Shown: positions 1 through 6,030 of the stretch, in pieces
Layout of the letters: every line of letters starts with the position of its first letter
Position numbering within the stretch: the stretch's first letter is position 1
Assembly: GCA_030038595.1 (NCBI GenBank)
Contig: JASHSW010000041.1
Coordinates: 1 to 6,698, forward strand
Reading direction: 5' to 3'
From: Methylovirgula sp.
GTDB taxonomy: Bacteria > Pseudomonadota > Alphaproteobacteria > Rhizobiales > Beijerinckiaceae
Length of the DNA: 6,698 nucleotides
The notes under the pieces: generated by a model
The model's input: the letters and a program-made list of their open reading frames with translations, nothing else
Database searches by the model: none
Told to the model about the DNA's origin: nothing
Program-made: the position numbers and the translations under genes

Positions 1-247
1 GCCAAAGTGGCGGGAGTCGCGCGCCTGGTGATGGCGGTTCCGGCGCCCGACGGCCATATCGATCCGCTCGTGCTTGCGGCGGCGGAGCTTGCCGGAGTCG
101 ACGAGATCTATCGCATAGGCGGCGCCCAGGCGATCGCCGCGCTCGCCTACGGAACGGCGAGCATTGCGCCGGTCGACAAGATCGTTGGACCGGGCAATGC
201 CTACGTGGCGGCAGCGAAACGCCGCGTATTCGGGAGCGTCGGCATCG
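1..247 (+). repeat. Copy 1 of the hisD internal repeat
   Basis: This stretch aligns without gaps to 493-739 at a constant offset of 492 bp. By eye 23 of 247 positions differ (about 91% identity). Five codons change the residue (A/S, H/Q, I/L, I/V, S/R); the other differences are silent. The copy encodes AKVAGV through FGSVGI, including the NAD-site motif GPGNAYV (187-207). It then jumps at 248 to sequence that belongs earlier in HisD (AVSKEEI). It begins at the window edge, so the repeat may extend further upstream. Confidence 0.93.
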
Positions 248-1344
248 CCGTTTCGAAAGAGGAGATCGCCGCGGCGCGGGCGGCCGCGGCGCCGGAGGCG
301 CTGGCGGCGCTCCACCTCGCGCATCGGCGCATCCGAGAATTCCACGAGCGGCAACGGCCGCAGGACCTGTTTTTCACCGATGCGCTCGGCGTCGAGCTCG
401 GCTGGCGTTGGCAGCCGATCGAAGCCGCGGGGCTTTACGTGCCGGGCGGCACGGCAAGCTATCCTTCCTCGGTTCTGATGAACGCGATACCGGCCAAGGT
501 GGCGGGAGTCTCGCGCCTGGTGATGGCCGTTCCGGCGCCCGACGGCCAACTCGATCCGCTGGTCCTTGCCGCGGCGGAGCTTGCCGGAGTCGACGAGATC
601 TACCGCGTCGGCGGCGCCCAGGCGATCGCCGCGCTCGCCTACGGAACGGCGAGCATCGCGCCGGTCGACAAAATCGTCGGGCCCGGCAATGCCTATGTAG
701 CGGCGGCGAAACGCCGGGTGTTCGGCAGGGTCGGCATCGACATGATCGCCGGGCCTTCGGAAGTGCTGATCATCGCCGACGGGAGTGCCGATCCGGCCTG
801 GATCGCCGCCGATCTTCTCGCCCAGGCCGAGCACGACAAAGCCGCACAAGCGATCCTCATCACCGACAGCGCGGAACTCGCCTCAGCCGCGCCGGCGGCG
901 GTTGCGAGCCAATTGGCGGGCCTGCCGCGCCGCGACATCGCGAGCGCAAGCTGGCGCGATTTCGGCGCGATCATTCGGGTCGGCGCCATCGCCGACGCTT
1001 TGCCGCTCGCCGATGCGATCGCTCCCGAACATCTCGAAATCATTGCCGCGGGCGGCGACGACCTGGCGCGGCGTATCCGCAATGCCGGGGCGATTTTCGT
1101 CGGCGCCCATACCCCCGAGGCGATCGGCGATTATGTCGCCGGCTCGAATCACGTTCTGCCGACGGCACGTTCGGCGCGCTTCTCCTCGGGCCTCGGCGTC
1201 CTCGATTTTCTGAAGCGGATCTCGGTCCTAAAGTGCTCCGCCGCGAGCCTCGCCGCGCTCGGTCCGTCCGCGGTGGCGCTCGGCAAGGCCGAGGGGCTCG
1301 ACGCGCACGCGCGGTCCATCGCCTTGCGTCTCGGTCGAACATGA
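1..1344 (+). CDS. hisD: Histidinol dehydrogenase, 5'-partial, with internal in-frame duplication
   Basis: Histidinol dehydrogenase catalyses the last two steps of histidine biosynthesis, oxidising L-histidinol to histidine with two NAD+, in the cytosol as a zinc-dependent homodimer. 447 residues are visible; the start lies upstream of the window. Bases 493-1344 encode the normal central and C-terminal part: GPGNAYVAAAK, the family signature IDMIAGPSE (736-762), zinc ligands Gln (823-825) and His (832-834) in AQAEHD, catalytic Glu-His in APEHLEI (1027-1032), the zinc-ligand Asp in GDY (1129-1131) and the C-terminal zinc-ligand His in GLDAH (1306-1308). Bases 1-247 repeat the segment at 493-739, and 248-492 encode N-terminal-half sequence (AVSKEEIAAA, then PIEAAGLYVPGGTASYPSS). 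HisD is normally about 430 aa, so with the missing N-terminus this protein would be about 600 aa. No stop or frameshift is visible. The family call is certain. Whether the duplication is genuine, and whether the enzyme works, is open. Confidence 0.96.
   Translation, partial: AKVAGVARLVMAVPAPDGHIDPLVLAAAELAGVDEIYRIGGAQAIAALAYGTASIAPVDKIVGPGNAYVAAAKRRVFGSVGIAVSKEEIAAARAAAAPEALAALHLAHRRIREFHERQRPQDLFFTDALGVELGWRWQPIEAAGLYVPGGTASYPSSVLMNAIPAKVAGVSRLVMAVPAPDGQLDPLVLAAAELAGVDEIYRVGGAQAIAALAYGTASIAPVDKIVGPGNAYVAAAKRRVFGRVGIDMIAGPSEVLIIADGSADPAWIAADLLAQAEHDKAAQAILITDSAELASAAPAAVASQLAGLPRRDIASASWRDFGAIIRVGAIADALPLADAIAPEHLEIIAAGGDDLARRIRNAGAIFVGAHTPEAIGDYVAGSNHVLPTARSARFSSGLGVLDFLKRISVLKCSAASLAALGPSAVALGKAEGLDAHARSIALRLGRT
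493..739 (+). repeat. Copy 2 of the hisD internal repeat, in native context
   Basis: This is the second copy of the 247-bp segment, offset by 492 bp (164 codons, a whole number of codons) from copy 1. It is preceded by the normal HisD N-terminal-half motif YPSSVLMNAIP and continues into the normal signature DMIAGPSE. It is therefore the copy in native position. The implied duplication unit is 492 bp, from the GGCATCG at 241 to the GGCATCG at 733. Confidence 0.93.
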
Positions 1345-1829
1345 GCGCCAGCGAGCCAAGCCGGCGCAACCGTCTCGTCTCGGTGGTTCTCGACGAGGCC
1401 TCGATCGGCCGCGGCACATCCGATCAAGAGCATGAACGGCAAATCGCCGTCTACGACCTCATCGAGGAGAACGAATTCGGCCTGCCGGATCGGGACGACG
1501 GCCCCTATGGGCTCAAGATCTCGCTGTATGATTCCAAGCTCGCGCTCGAAGTGTGCGACGAAGCGGGCGTTACCCTCTGCGCGCATGTCGTGTCGCTGAC
1601 GCCGTTCCGGACGCTGCTCAAGGATTATTTTTTGATCTGCGAGAGCTATTATGACGCGATCCGCACCGCCTCCCGCGCCCAGATCGAGGCCATCGACATG
1701 GGTCGGCGGGCGCTTCATGACGAGGCGGCGACACTCCTCAAGGAAAGGCTCAACGGCAAGATCGTCTGCGACATGGATACGGCGCGGCGCATATTTACCC
1801 TCGTCACCGCCTTGCATTGGAAAGGCTGA
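1341..1829 (+). CDS. UPF0262 family protein (unknown function)
   Basis: This 162-residue protein has no established function. It belongs to the UPF0262 family, known to me only from Alphaproteobacteria and often found next to hisD. Visible family hallmarks are EHERQIAVYDLIEENEF (about residues 30-46), GPYGLKISLYDSKLALEV (54-71), LTPFRTLLKDYFLICESYYDAI (86-107), QIEAIDMGRRALHDEA (114-129) and DTARRIFTLVTALHW (145-160). The length matches the family. There is no signal peptide or membrane segment, so it is probably cytosolic. The ATG overlaps the hisD stop as ATGA, and no good Shine-Dalgarno precedes it. That fits translational coupling to hisD in one operon. In many relatives a low-molecular-weight phosphatase gene follows; it is absent here. 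Confidence 0.93.
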   Translation: MSASEPSRRNRLVSVVLDEASIGRGTSDQEHERQIAVYDLIEENEFGLPDRDDGPYGLKISLYDSKLALEVCDEAGVTLCAHVVSLTPFRTLLKDYFLICESYYDAIRTASRAQIEAIDMGRRALHDEAATLLKERLNGKIVCDMDTARRIFTLVTALHWKG

Positions 1830-2124
1830 GGAGCAGGGCGTCAGCCGGCCGGGATCGGCTAGGGCCTTGAACGAACGTGCGGTTCCGGCGGCCGGGGGGA
1901 GTGGCGCCGGGCCTCGTCGCGGCGCCCCGTCGGCGCGCGCCGCGATGGCGTATCGCCGCGCCGCGGTCGAATGTTGCGATCGACTTGGGGATCGTTAGAA
2001 TTCCCCCACTTTCCATCGCCGCCGTCGATCATATATCGCGCAGTGTCCCGATCGAATTGGGTCGAATAAATGCAGCTCGTGCCGGAGACGTGCCGCGAGA
2101 ATCACTGAGGAGGGTCGCATTTTC
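1830..2124. other. Intergenic region, no gene recognised
   Basis: About 295 bp separate the hisD-UPF0262 unit from the secreted-protein gene. The open frames crossing it are Arg/Pro/Ala-rich and look like noncoding GC-rich sequence. It holds weak dyads: AGCCG/CGGCT at 1843-1860, GGCGCC repeated at 1903-1908 and 1921-1926, and GGGGA/TCCCC at 1987-2006. None has a convincing U tract, so I call no terminator. The A/T-richer stretch at about 1990-2075 is the likely place for the promoter of the 2125 gene, but no good -35/-10 pair stands out. Confidence 0.6.
2107..2114 (+). promoter_or_regulatory. Ribosome binding site of the 2125 gene
   Basis: GAGGAGGG lies 10 nt before the ATG at 2125 and is a near-perfect Shine-Dalgarno sequence. 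It decides the start of the secreted-protein gene, and the signal peptide begins right after that ATG. Confidence 0.75.
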
Positions 2125-2622
2125 ATGCCGCTTCCGTCGCCAAACCATAAGCCGTACGCGCTCGCTGCGGCAATATTCGCCGCCATGACGCTCAATGCCG
2201 GCAACGCGTTTGCCGGCCCTTTCACATTGCTGCAGGGGAAGTGGGCCGGGAGCGGCACGATTTCCATGCGGGACGGGACGCGTGAAAGAATTCGCTGTCG
2301 CGCCAATTACTCCGTTGCCTCGGGCGGCGAATCCTTGACCCAAGTTCTGCTCTGCGCGAGCGACAGCTACAAGTTCGATGTGAACAGCACCGTCACCGAG
2401 CAGGGCGGCGCGATCTCCGGCAACTGGACCGAGACGACGCGCAACGCCACGGGCAGCGTGACGGGGCGGGTGCGCGGGCCGGTTATCGAAGTTTTGGTCA
2501 CCGGTGTCGGCTTTTCGGCGGGCATTTCGATCTTGACGCGCGGCGGATTGCAAGCCGTCGCCATCAAGCCGCAGGGCGGCACCGACGTCGCCGGCGTGGC
2601 GGTTACTTTGCACCGCCTTTGA
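2125..2622 (+). CDS. Secreted (periplasmic) protein of unknown function
   Basis: I do not recognise a named family for this 165-residue protein, but it reads like a conserved alphaproteobacterial secreted protein. Residues 1-30 form a signal peptide: a Lys/His-containing start, a hydrophobic AAAIFAAM stretch, and AFA before Gly31 as a signal peptidase I site. The mature part is short and rich in alternating polar/apolar strands, Gly and Thr. It starts FTLLQGKWAGSGTI (33-46), followed by RERIRCRANY, LLCASDSYKFDV, ISGNWTETTRN and a Val-rich tail. This suggests a small beta-barrel or beta-sandwich, lipocalin-like in general look; that fold is inference. Two cysteines (58 and 77) could form a disulfide in the periplasm. 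A strong Shine-Dalgarno supports the start. Its stop lies 13 bp from the stop of the opposing transporter gene. Confidence 0.85.
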   Translation: MPLPSPNHKPYALAAAIFAAMTLNAGNAFAGPFTLLQGKWAGSGTISMRDGTRERIRCRANYSVASGGESLTQVLLCASDSYKFDVNSTVTEQGGAISGNWTETTRNATGSVTGRVRGPVIEVLVTGVGFSAGISILTRGGLQAVAIKPQGGTDVAGVAVTLHRL

Positions 2623-2635
2623 TAGCCTGCGGGGC

Positions 2636-4900
2636 TCAGCTCCATTGCCTTCCCCTGCGCCAGCGCAATAGCAGCATGATTGTCGGGCGCAGGATGAAGA
2701 GATCGGCGACGAGCGCGGTCAGCATGGCGAAGGAACTAAGCCAGCCGAACAGCTGCAGCGACGGAAGTTGCGAGAAGACGGTCATTGCCAGACCGCAGGC
2801 AAGGACGACCGAGGTGAGGATCAAGGGCGGCCCCATCAGGATCGTGGCGCGTTCGACGGCGATTGCCGGATCCTGGTCAGGCTTGTCCTCGAGCCGCAGG
2901 CGGTTCAGGAAATGAATTGTCGCGCTGAGCCCGAGGCCGAACGAAACCGTCAGGGCGACCACGCTCGCAAACTGCAGTCCCTGGCCCAAGAGCCACAGCA
3001 TCGCGCCGGCGACGAAGACCGGAAAGATCGCCGGCATGATCGCGGCGAGCATGACCGCAATGGATCGAAATGCCGCGCCGATGAACGCCGCCACGAAGAT
3101 GATCTCGAAGGTCAGGCCATGGTTTAATTTTTCGATCATCCTCGCGCTGTTGCGCGCCGCGATCACCGCGAGACCGGTGACGGCGATTTCGTATCCCGGA
3201 TGTTCGGTTCGAACTTGGTCGAGTTTCTGATTAAGCGAATGGATGATCGGCAGCAATTGACTCGAATCGACGTCCGGAATGCGGCCTTCGACGACCACCG
3301 CGTCCTGATTGGCCGAGATGAAGCGGCGCACGAGATATTTGGGCAGCAAATTCACGTATTGTTTCAGCGTGGCGACGTCCGATTTGCCGAGCTTCTCGGC
3401 GAGCCAGCGGCGCAGCGTTTCCAGCGACCAGACGTTGCCGACGCCCGCCTGCGCCTCGACGGCGGCGTGCACTTCGGCGATCGTCGCCAGCGTTTCGGGC
3501 GAATAGAGCGACTGGCCTTTGGGAAATTCGATCAGCACGTCGATCGGCTGGGCGCCGGTCAGTTCCTTGTCGAGCTCGCGATTCGCCTGCACGGCCTTTT
3601 CGTGATTCGGAACCTGATCGGCCAAGTGATAGCGCGGTTGAAGATGGGCATAGATCGTCCCCAGCCCAACGACCACGACGAGACTAAGGAGACTGTATAA
3701 CGCCGGGCGGCTTACCATGCGATGCGCGATCCAGCCGCAAAACCGGCGTAGGGCGTCGACCGCGACGTCGGCGCCGCGAATGCGCGAGACGAAAGCGGCC
3801 TCGCGGCGCAGCAGGAAGAGACCCAGTAACGGGATGACAGTCAAGACCGACACGAGGGCGATAACCGTCGAGATAAATCCCGCCTCGCCAAAACTGCGGA
3901 TCAAGTAGGAGTCCGAGAAAGTCAGCGCGATAAACGACAAGCCGGCGGTGGCGTGCGTCAGTACGCAGGCCGGACCGACCACATGGATCGCGGCGCGCAA
4001 CGCATCGCTCTTGCTGTCGCCGGCGAGAATTCGATCGCGCGTCGCAAAGGTCAATTGCATGCTGTCGGAAAAGCTGATGACCATGATCAGCGGCGTCATC
4101 ACATTGAGGAACGTGTTGAGCCGGAAATCGAGCCAGCCGAGCGTTCCGAGCGCCAGCAGGATGGCGAGCAACGGGGGCGCCGCCGCGATGATCATGAAAG
4201 AGATGCGGCGGAAGAACAGAATGGCGATCAGGCAACCGCCGAAAAAGCCCAGCGCATTGTAAAGCACTCTGTCGCGCTCGACCGCGTTGCGGATCTCGAG
4301 CTGCATTACAGGGACGCCGGAGAGTTCGACGGAAAGCCCCGAGCCTTTCATGTCCTCGGCCATCGTGCTGCGGATCTCGCCGATCACGCCGCTGAGCTTG
4401 TTGCTCTCGACGACATCGGGATTGAGCGCCAGTACGATCAGCGCAAGGTGGCCATCGACGGAAAGGAGCTTGCCGCGGATGATCTCGTTGTTCATCACCT
4501 TCTGGATAAGCGCATTGTAAGCGGGCCCGGTCGGTAAGTTCTCCGGGAAAAGCGGCGCGGGGAGATGGTTGCCTTCGGGCGGTTGGCGCGCCGAAAACAG
4601 CGAGATAATCCCGCGCGTGCCGTCGATGAGCTGCAGGTCGGTGACGAGATCGCGCAGCTTTTCGAGCGAGTCGCGCTGCAGGAGCGTCGGTCCCTCGACC
4701 ACCACAAGCACGTCGAATTCGCTCGACGGAAACCGCTCGGTAACGTCTTCGTATTGCTTGAATTCGGGGGTGTTCGAGCGGAACAGTTGGCTGAGCGAAT
4801 CGTCGACCTTGATTCGCGCAATGCCGAAGCCCGCAAGGATCGCCGCAACAATGAGCACGGCGGCGACCGCGTAGGGGAAGCGCAACGAGACGAGCCCCAT
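2636..4900 (-). CDS. RND superfamily / MMPL-type transporter
   Basis: A large inner-membrane protein with the duplicated RND layout of COG1033-type exporters: one membrane segment, a large periplasmic domain, a block of membrane segments, then the same again. From the ATG at 4900 (754 aa), likely membrane segments are at about 9-30, 213-230, 234-256, 265-285, 310-329, 341-364, 400-419, 596-611, 613-639, 643-665, 687-709 and 717-744. The periplasmic loops are about 31-210 and 420-595. The first loop opens with KVDDSLSQLFRSNTPEFKQYE and FPSSEFDVLVVVEG, typical of this subgroup. Segment 4 carries an Asp (about 279, FSDSMQL), a candidate proton-relay residue; the matching site in segment 10 (GLGLSATIHF) has no acid. 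Such proteins move lipids or hydrophobic compounds using the proton gradient; the substrate cannot be told. The true start may be upstream (CTG 4996 or ATT 4999), because family-like sequence (HPLAYGIER) precedes the ATG. It stands alone on this strand, divergent from map. Confidence 0.9.
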   Translation of the reverse strand: MGLVSLRFPYAVAAVLIVAAILAGFGIARIKVDDSLSQLFRSNTPEFKQYEDVTERFPSSEFDVLVVVEGPTLLQRDSLEKLRDLVTDLQLIDGTRGIISLFSARQPPEGNHLPAPLFPENLPTGPAYNALIQKVMNNEIIRGKLLSVDGHLALIVLALNPDVVESNKLSGVIGEIRSTMAEDMKGSGLSVELSGVPVMQLEIRNAVERDRVLYNALGFFGGCLIAILFFRRISFMIIAAAPPLLAILLALGTLGWLDFRLNTFLNVMTPLIMVISFSDSMQLTFATRDRILAGDSKSDALRAAIHVVGPACVLTHATAGLSFIALTFSDSYLIRSFGEAGFISTVIALVSVLTVIPLLGLFLLRREAAFVSRIRGADVAVDALRRFCGWIAHRMVSRPALYSLLSLVVVVGLGTIYAHLQPRYHLADQVPNHEKAVQANRELDKELTGAQPIDVLIEFPKGQSLYSPETLATIAEVHAAVEAQAGVGNVWSLETLRRWLAEKLGKSDVATLKQYVNLLPKYLVRRFISANQDAVVVEGRIPDVDSSQLLPIIHSLNQKLDQVRTEHPGYEIAVTGLAVIAARNSARMIEKLNHGLTFEIIFVAAFIGAAFRSIAVMLAAIMPAIFPVFVAGAMLWLLGQGLQFASVVALTVSFGLGLSATIHFLNRLRLEDKPDQDPAIAVERATILMGPPLILTSVVLACGLAMTVFSQLPSLQLFGWLSSFAMLTALVADLFILRPTIMLLLRWRRGRQWS

Positions 4901-5000
4901 GCGCTCGATGCCATACGCCAGCGGGTGAAGCTTGCGTTCCGGCTTGGCTTCGGGAGGGCCTTTGGGAGGTTTCTCGTCTAAGCCTTCGGTCGACAGAATC

Positions 5001-5009
5001 TCTCTCCCC
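5001..5009 (-). promoter_or_regulatory. Possible ribosome binding site of the transporter gene
   Basis: Read on the minus strand this is GGGGAGAGA, the best Shine-Dalgarno upstream of the transporter. It is followed in frame by ATT (4999-4997) and CTG (4996-4994). CTG lies 7 nt after GGAG, an ideal distance. No in-frame ATG, GTG or TTG occurs between the GTG at 5107 and the ATG at 4900. Either a rare start codon is used or this purine run is a coincidence. Confidence 0.4.
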
Positions 5010-5027
5010 GGCAGCGCGTGCAGCAGT

Positions 5028-5056
5028 ATTGTAATGGGGCGGGTCGAGTCTGGCCA
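5028..5056 (-). promoter_or_regulatory. Candidate promoter of the transporter gene
   Basis: On the minus strand TGGCCA (5056-5051) and TACAAT (5033-5028) are separated by 17 nt. The -10 matches the sigma-70 consensus at 5 of 6 positions and the -35 at 4 of 6. Transcription would start near 5020, about 10 nt before the purine-rich GGGGAGAGA. The -35 lies inside the perfect 10-bp palindrome TCTGGCCAGA (5049-5058). Confidence 0.4.
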
Positions 5057-5079
5057 GATCCCACCGCCCGGCGGTTGCC

Positions 5080-5101
5080 GCGGTCGGATCCGGCCGACCG
5101 C
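5080..5101. repeat. 8-bp inverted repeat between divergent promoters
   Basis: GCGGTCGG (5080-5087) and CCGACCGC (5094-5101) are perfect inverted arms with a 6-bp spacer. The repeat lies between the candidate promoters of the transporter and map, a usual place for a shared operator. A second dyad, CGGCAC-C-GTGCCG (5102-5114), follows directly. Both are G/C-rich and could arise by chance in such DNA. No known regulator site is recognised. Confidence 0.45.
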
Positions 5102-5124
5102 CGGCACCGTGCCGCGCAACGGCC

Positions 5125-5152
5125 TTGCCTCGCCGTGGCAAAGGCTTAAATT
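5125..5152 (+). promoter_or_regulatory. Candidate promoter of map-radC
   Basis: TTGCCT (5125-5130) and TAAATT (5147-5152) are separated by 16 nt, each matching the sigma-70 consensus at 4 of 6 positions. The TTAAATTA stretch is the only A/T-rich patch nearby. Transcription would start near 5159, giving a leader of about 35 nt before the map ATG. Confidence 0.4.
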
Positions 5153-5165
5153 ACGGAAGAAATGC

Positions 5166-5193
5166 GGAGCGCGGAACATTTCCGCTTTGGGCA
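5166..5193 (+). promoter_or_regulatory. map leader: GGAG plus hairpin before the start codon
   Basis: The only Shine-Dalgarno-like sequence near the map ATG is GGAG at 5166-5169, 24 nt upstream, too far by itself. Between them GCGGAA-CAT-TTCCGC (5171-5185) forms a perfect 6-bp stem with a 3-nt loop. Folding it removes 15 nt and leaves an effective spacing of 9 nt. The element may shape initiation, or it may serve as an operator next to the transcription start. Confidence 0.4.
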
Positions 5194-6030
5194 ATGACGT
5201 TTGTTGATGCTTTGGAAGTACCCGGGCGGAAAACCGGGCAGATCAAGTTGCACGGGCCGGCGGCGTTCGAGGGGATGCGCAAGGCCGGGCGGCTGACCGC
5301 CGAGGTGCTCGACTTGCTGGTCGGACACGTTCGGCCAGGCGTCACGACCGAGTTTCTCGACAATTTCGTTTTCGATTTTGCGATCGCGCACGGCGCCTTT
5401 CCCGCGCCGCTCGATTATCGCGGCTATCGCAAGTCGATTTGCACCTCGATCAACCACGTCGTCTGCCACGGCATTCCCGAGCGCAAGCCGCTGCGCGAGG
5501 GCGACATTCTCAACATCGACGTCACGCTGATCCTCGACGGCTGGCACGGCGATTCGAGCCGGATGTATCTGGTCGGCGAGGTGTCGCGGCGGGCGCTGCG
5601 CCTGGTCGATGTGACCTACGAGGCGCTTATGCGCGGCATCGCCGCCGTGAAGCCCGGGGCGATGACCGGCGACATCGGTGCGGCGATTCAGGATTACGCC
5701 GAATCGGAACGCTGTTCGGTGGTACGCGATTTCTGCGGGCACGGCGTCGGCCGGCTGTTTCACGACGAGCCGAACATTCTTCATTATGGGCGGCGCGGCG
5801 AAGGCATCGTGCTGAAGCCCGGCATGTTCTTCACGATCGAGCCGATGATCAATCTCGGGCGCCCGCATGTGAAGATACTTTCCGACGGCTGGACGGCGGT
5901 CACCCGCGACCGCTCGATGTCGGCGCAATTCGAGCACACGATCGGCGTCACCGAGACCGGCCATGAGATCTTCACCCTTTCCCCGCAAGGGCTGCAGCGG
6001 CCGCCGTACCGCGCTACGGAGACGATATGA
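5194..6030 (+). CDS. map: Type I methionine aminopeptidase
   Basis: Removes the N-terminal methionine from nascent proteins in the cytosol using a two-metal centre; normally essential. The protein is 278 aa. The metal ligands of the pita-bread fold are all present: Asp109 (NIDVT), Asp120 (HGDSS), His183 (CGHGVG), Glu216 (FTIEPMI) and Glu247 (QFEHT). His92 (VVCHGIP) and His190 (LFHDEPN) are the expected substrate-site histidines. The N-terminal lead TGQIKLHGPAAFEGMRKAG is usual for the alphaproteobacterial form. I chose the ATG at 5194 because MTFVDA fits the family's start; a longer frame from a TTG at 5125 adds unrelated sequence and would begin inside the promoter. No ordinary Shine-Dalgarno sits close to the ATG. 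The stop overlaps the radC start as ATGA, so the two genes are probably cotranscribed. Confidence 0.97.
   Translation: MTFVDALEVPGRKTGQIKLHGPAAFEGMRKAGRLTAEVLDLLVGHVRPGVTTEFLDNFVFDFAIAHGAFPAPLDYRGYRKSICTSINHVVCHGIPERKPLREGDILNIDVTLILDGWHGDSSRMYLVGEVSRRALRLVDVTYEALMRGIAAVKPGAMTGDIGAAIQDYAESERCSVVRDFCGHGVGRLFHDEPNILHYGRRGEGIVLKPGMFFTIEPMINLGRPHVKILSDGWTAVTRDRSMSAQFEHTIGVTETGHEIFTLSPQGLQRPPYRATETI

Noticed and set aside
1..739. The direct repeat as an insertion-sequence or phage footprint
   Set aside because: Both copies are hisD coding sequence in frame. There are no terminal inverted repeats, transposase or integrase sequence.
1..1344. hisD as a pseudogene
   Set aside because: No stop or frameshift is visible, the C-terminal half keeps all expected zinc and catalytic residues, and changes between the repeats are mostly silent. 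Inactivity cannot be excluded, but decay is not shown.
1149..1817. 222-codon minus-strand open frame opposite hisD/UPF0262
   Set aside because: The sense frames are recognised families. The antisense frame has the composition expected from reading GC-rich codons backwards.
1987..2006. GGGGA/TCCCC dyad as a rho-independent terminator
   Set aside because: It is only a 5-bp stem with a 10-nt loop and no run of T after it. It is also about 160 bp past the UPF0262 stop.
1877..2188. 103-codon plus-strand frame crossing the intergenic region
   Set aside because: It is Arg/Pro-rich, lacks a clear ribosome binding site and runs in another frame into the secreted-protein gene, which has a much better start.
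3684..5141. 485-codon open frame on the minus strand overlapping the transporter gene
   Set aside because: It is a different frame of the same strand, Arg/Pro/Ala-rich with no membrane segments or motifs. The overlapping frame encodes a clear RND-type protein, so this is a GC-bias shadow.
2636..5194. Transporter as the hopanoid transporter HpnN
   Set aside because: It shares the RND layout, but the N-terminal and loop motifs (KVDDSLSQLFRSNTPEFKQYE) do not fit what I recall of HpnN, and no hopanoid genes are nearby.
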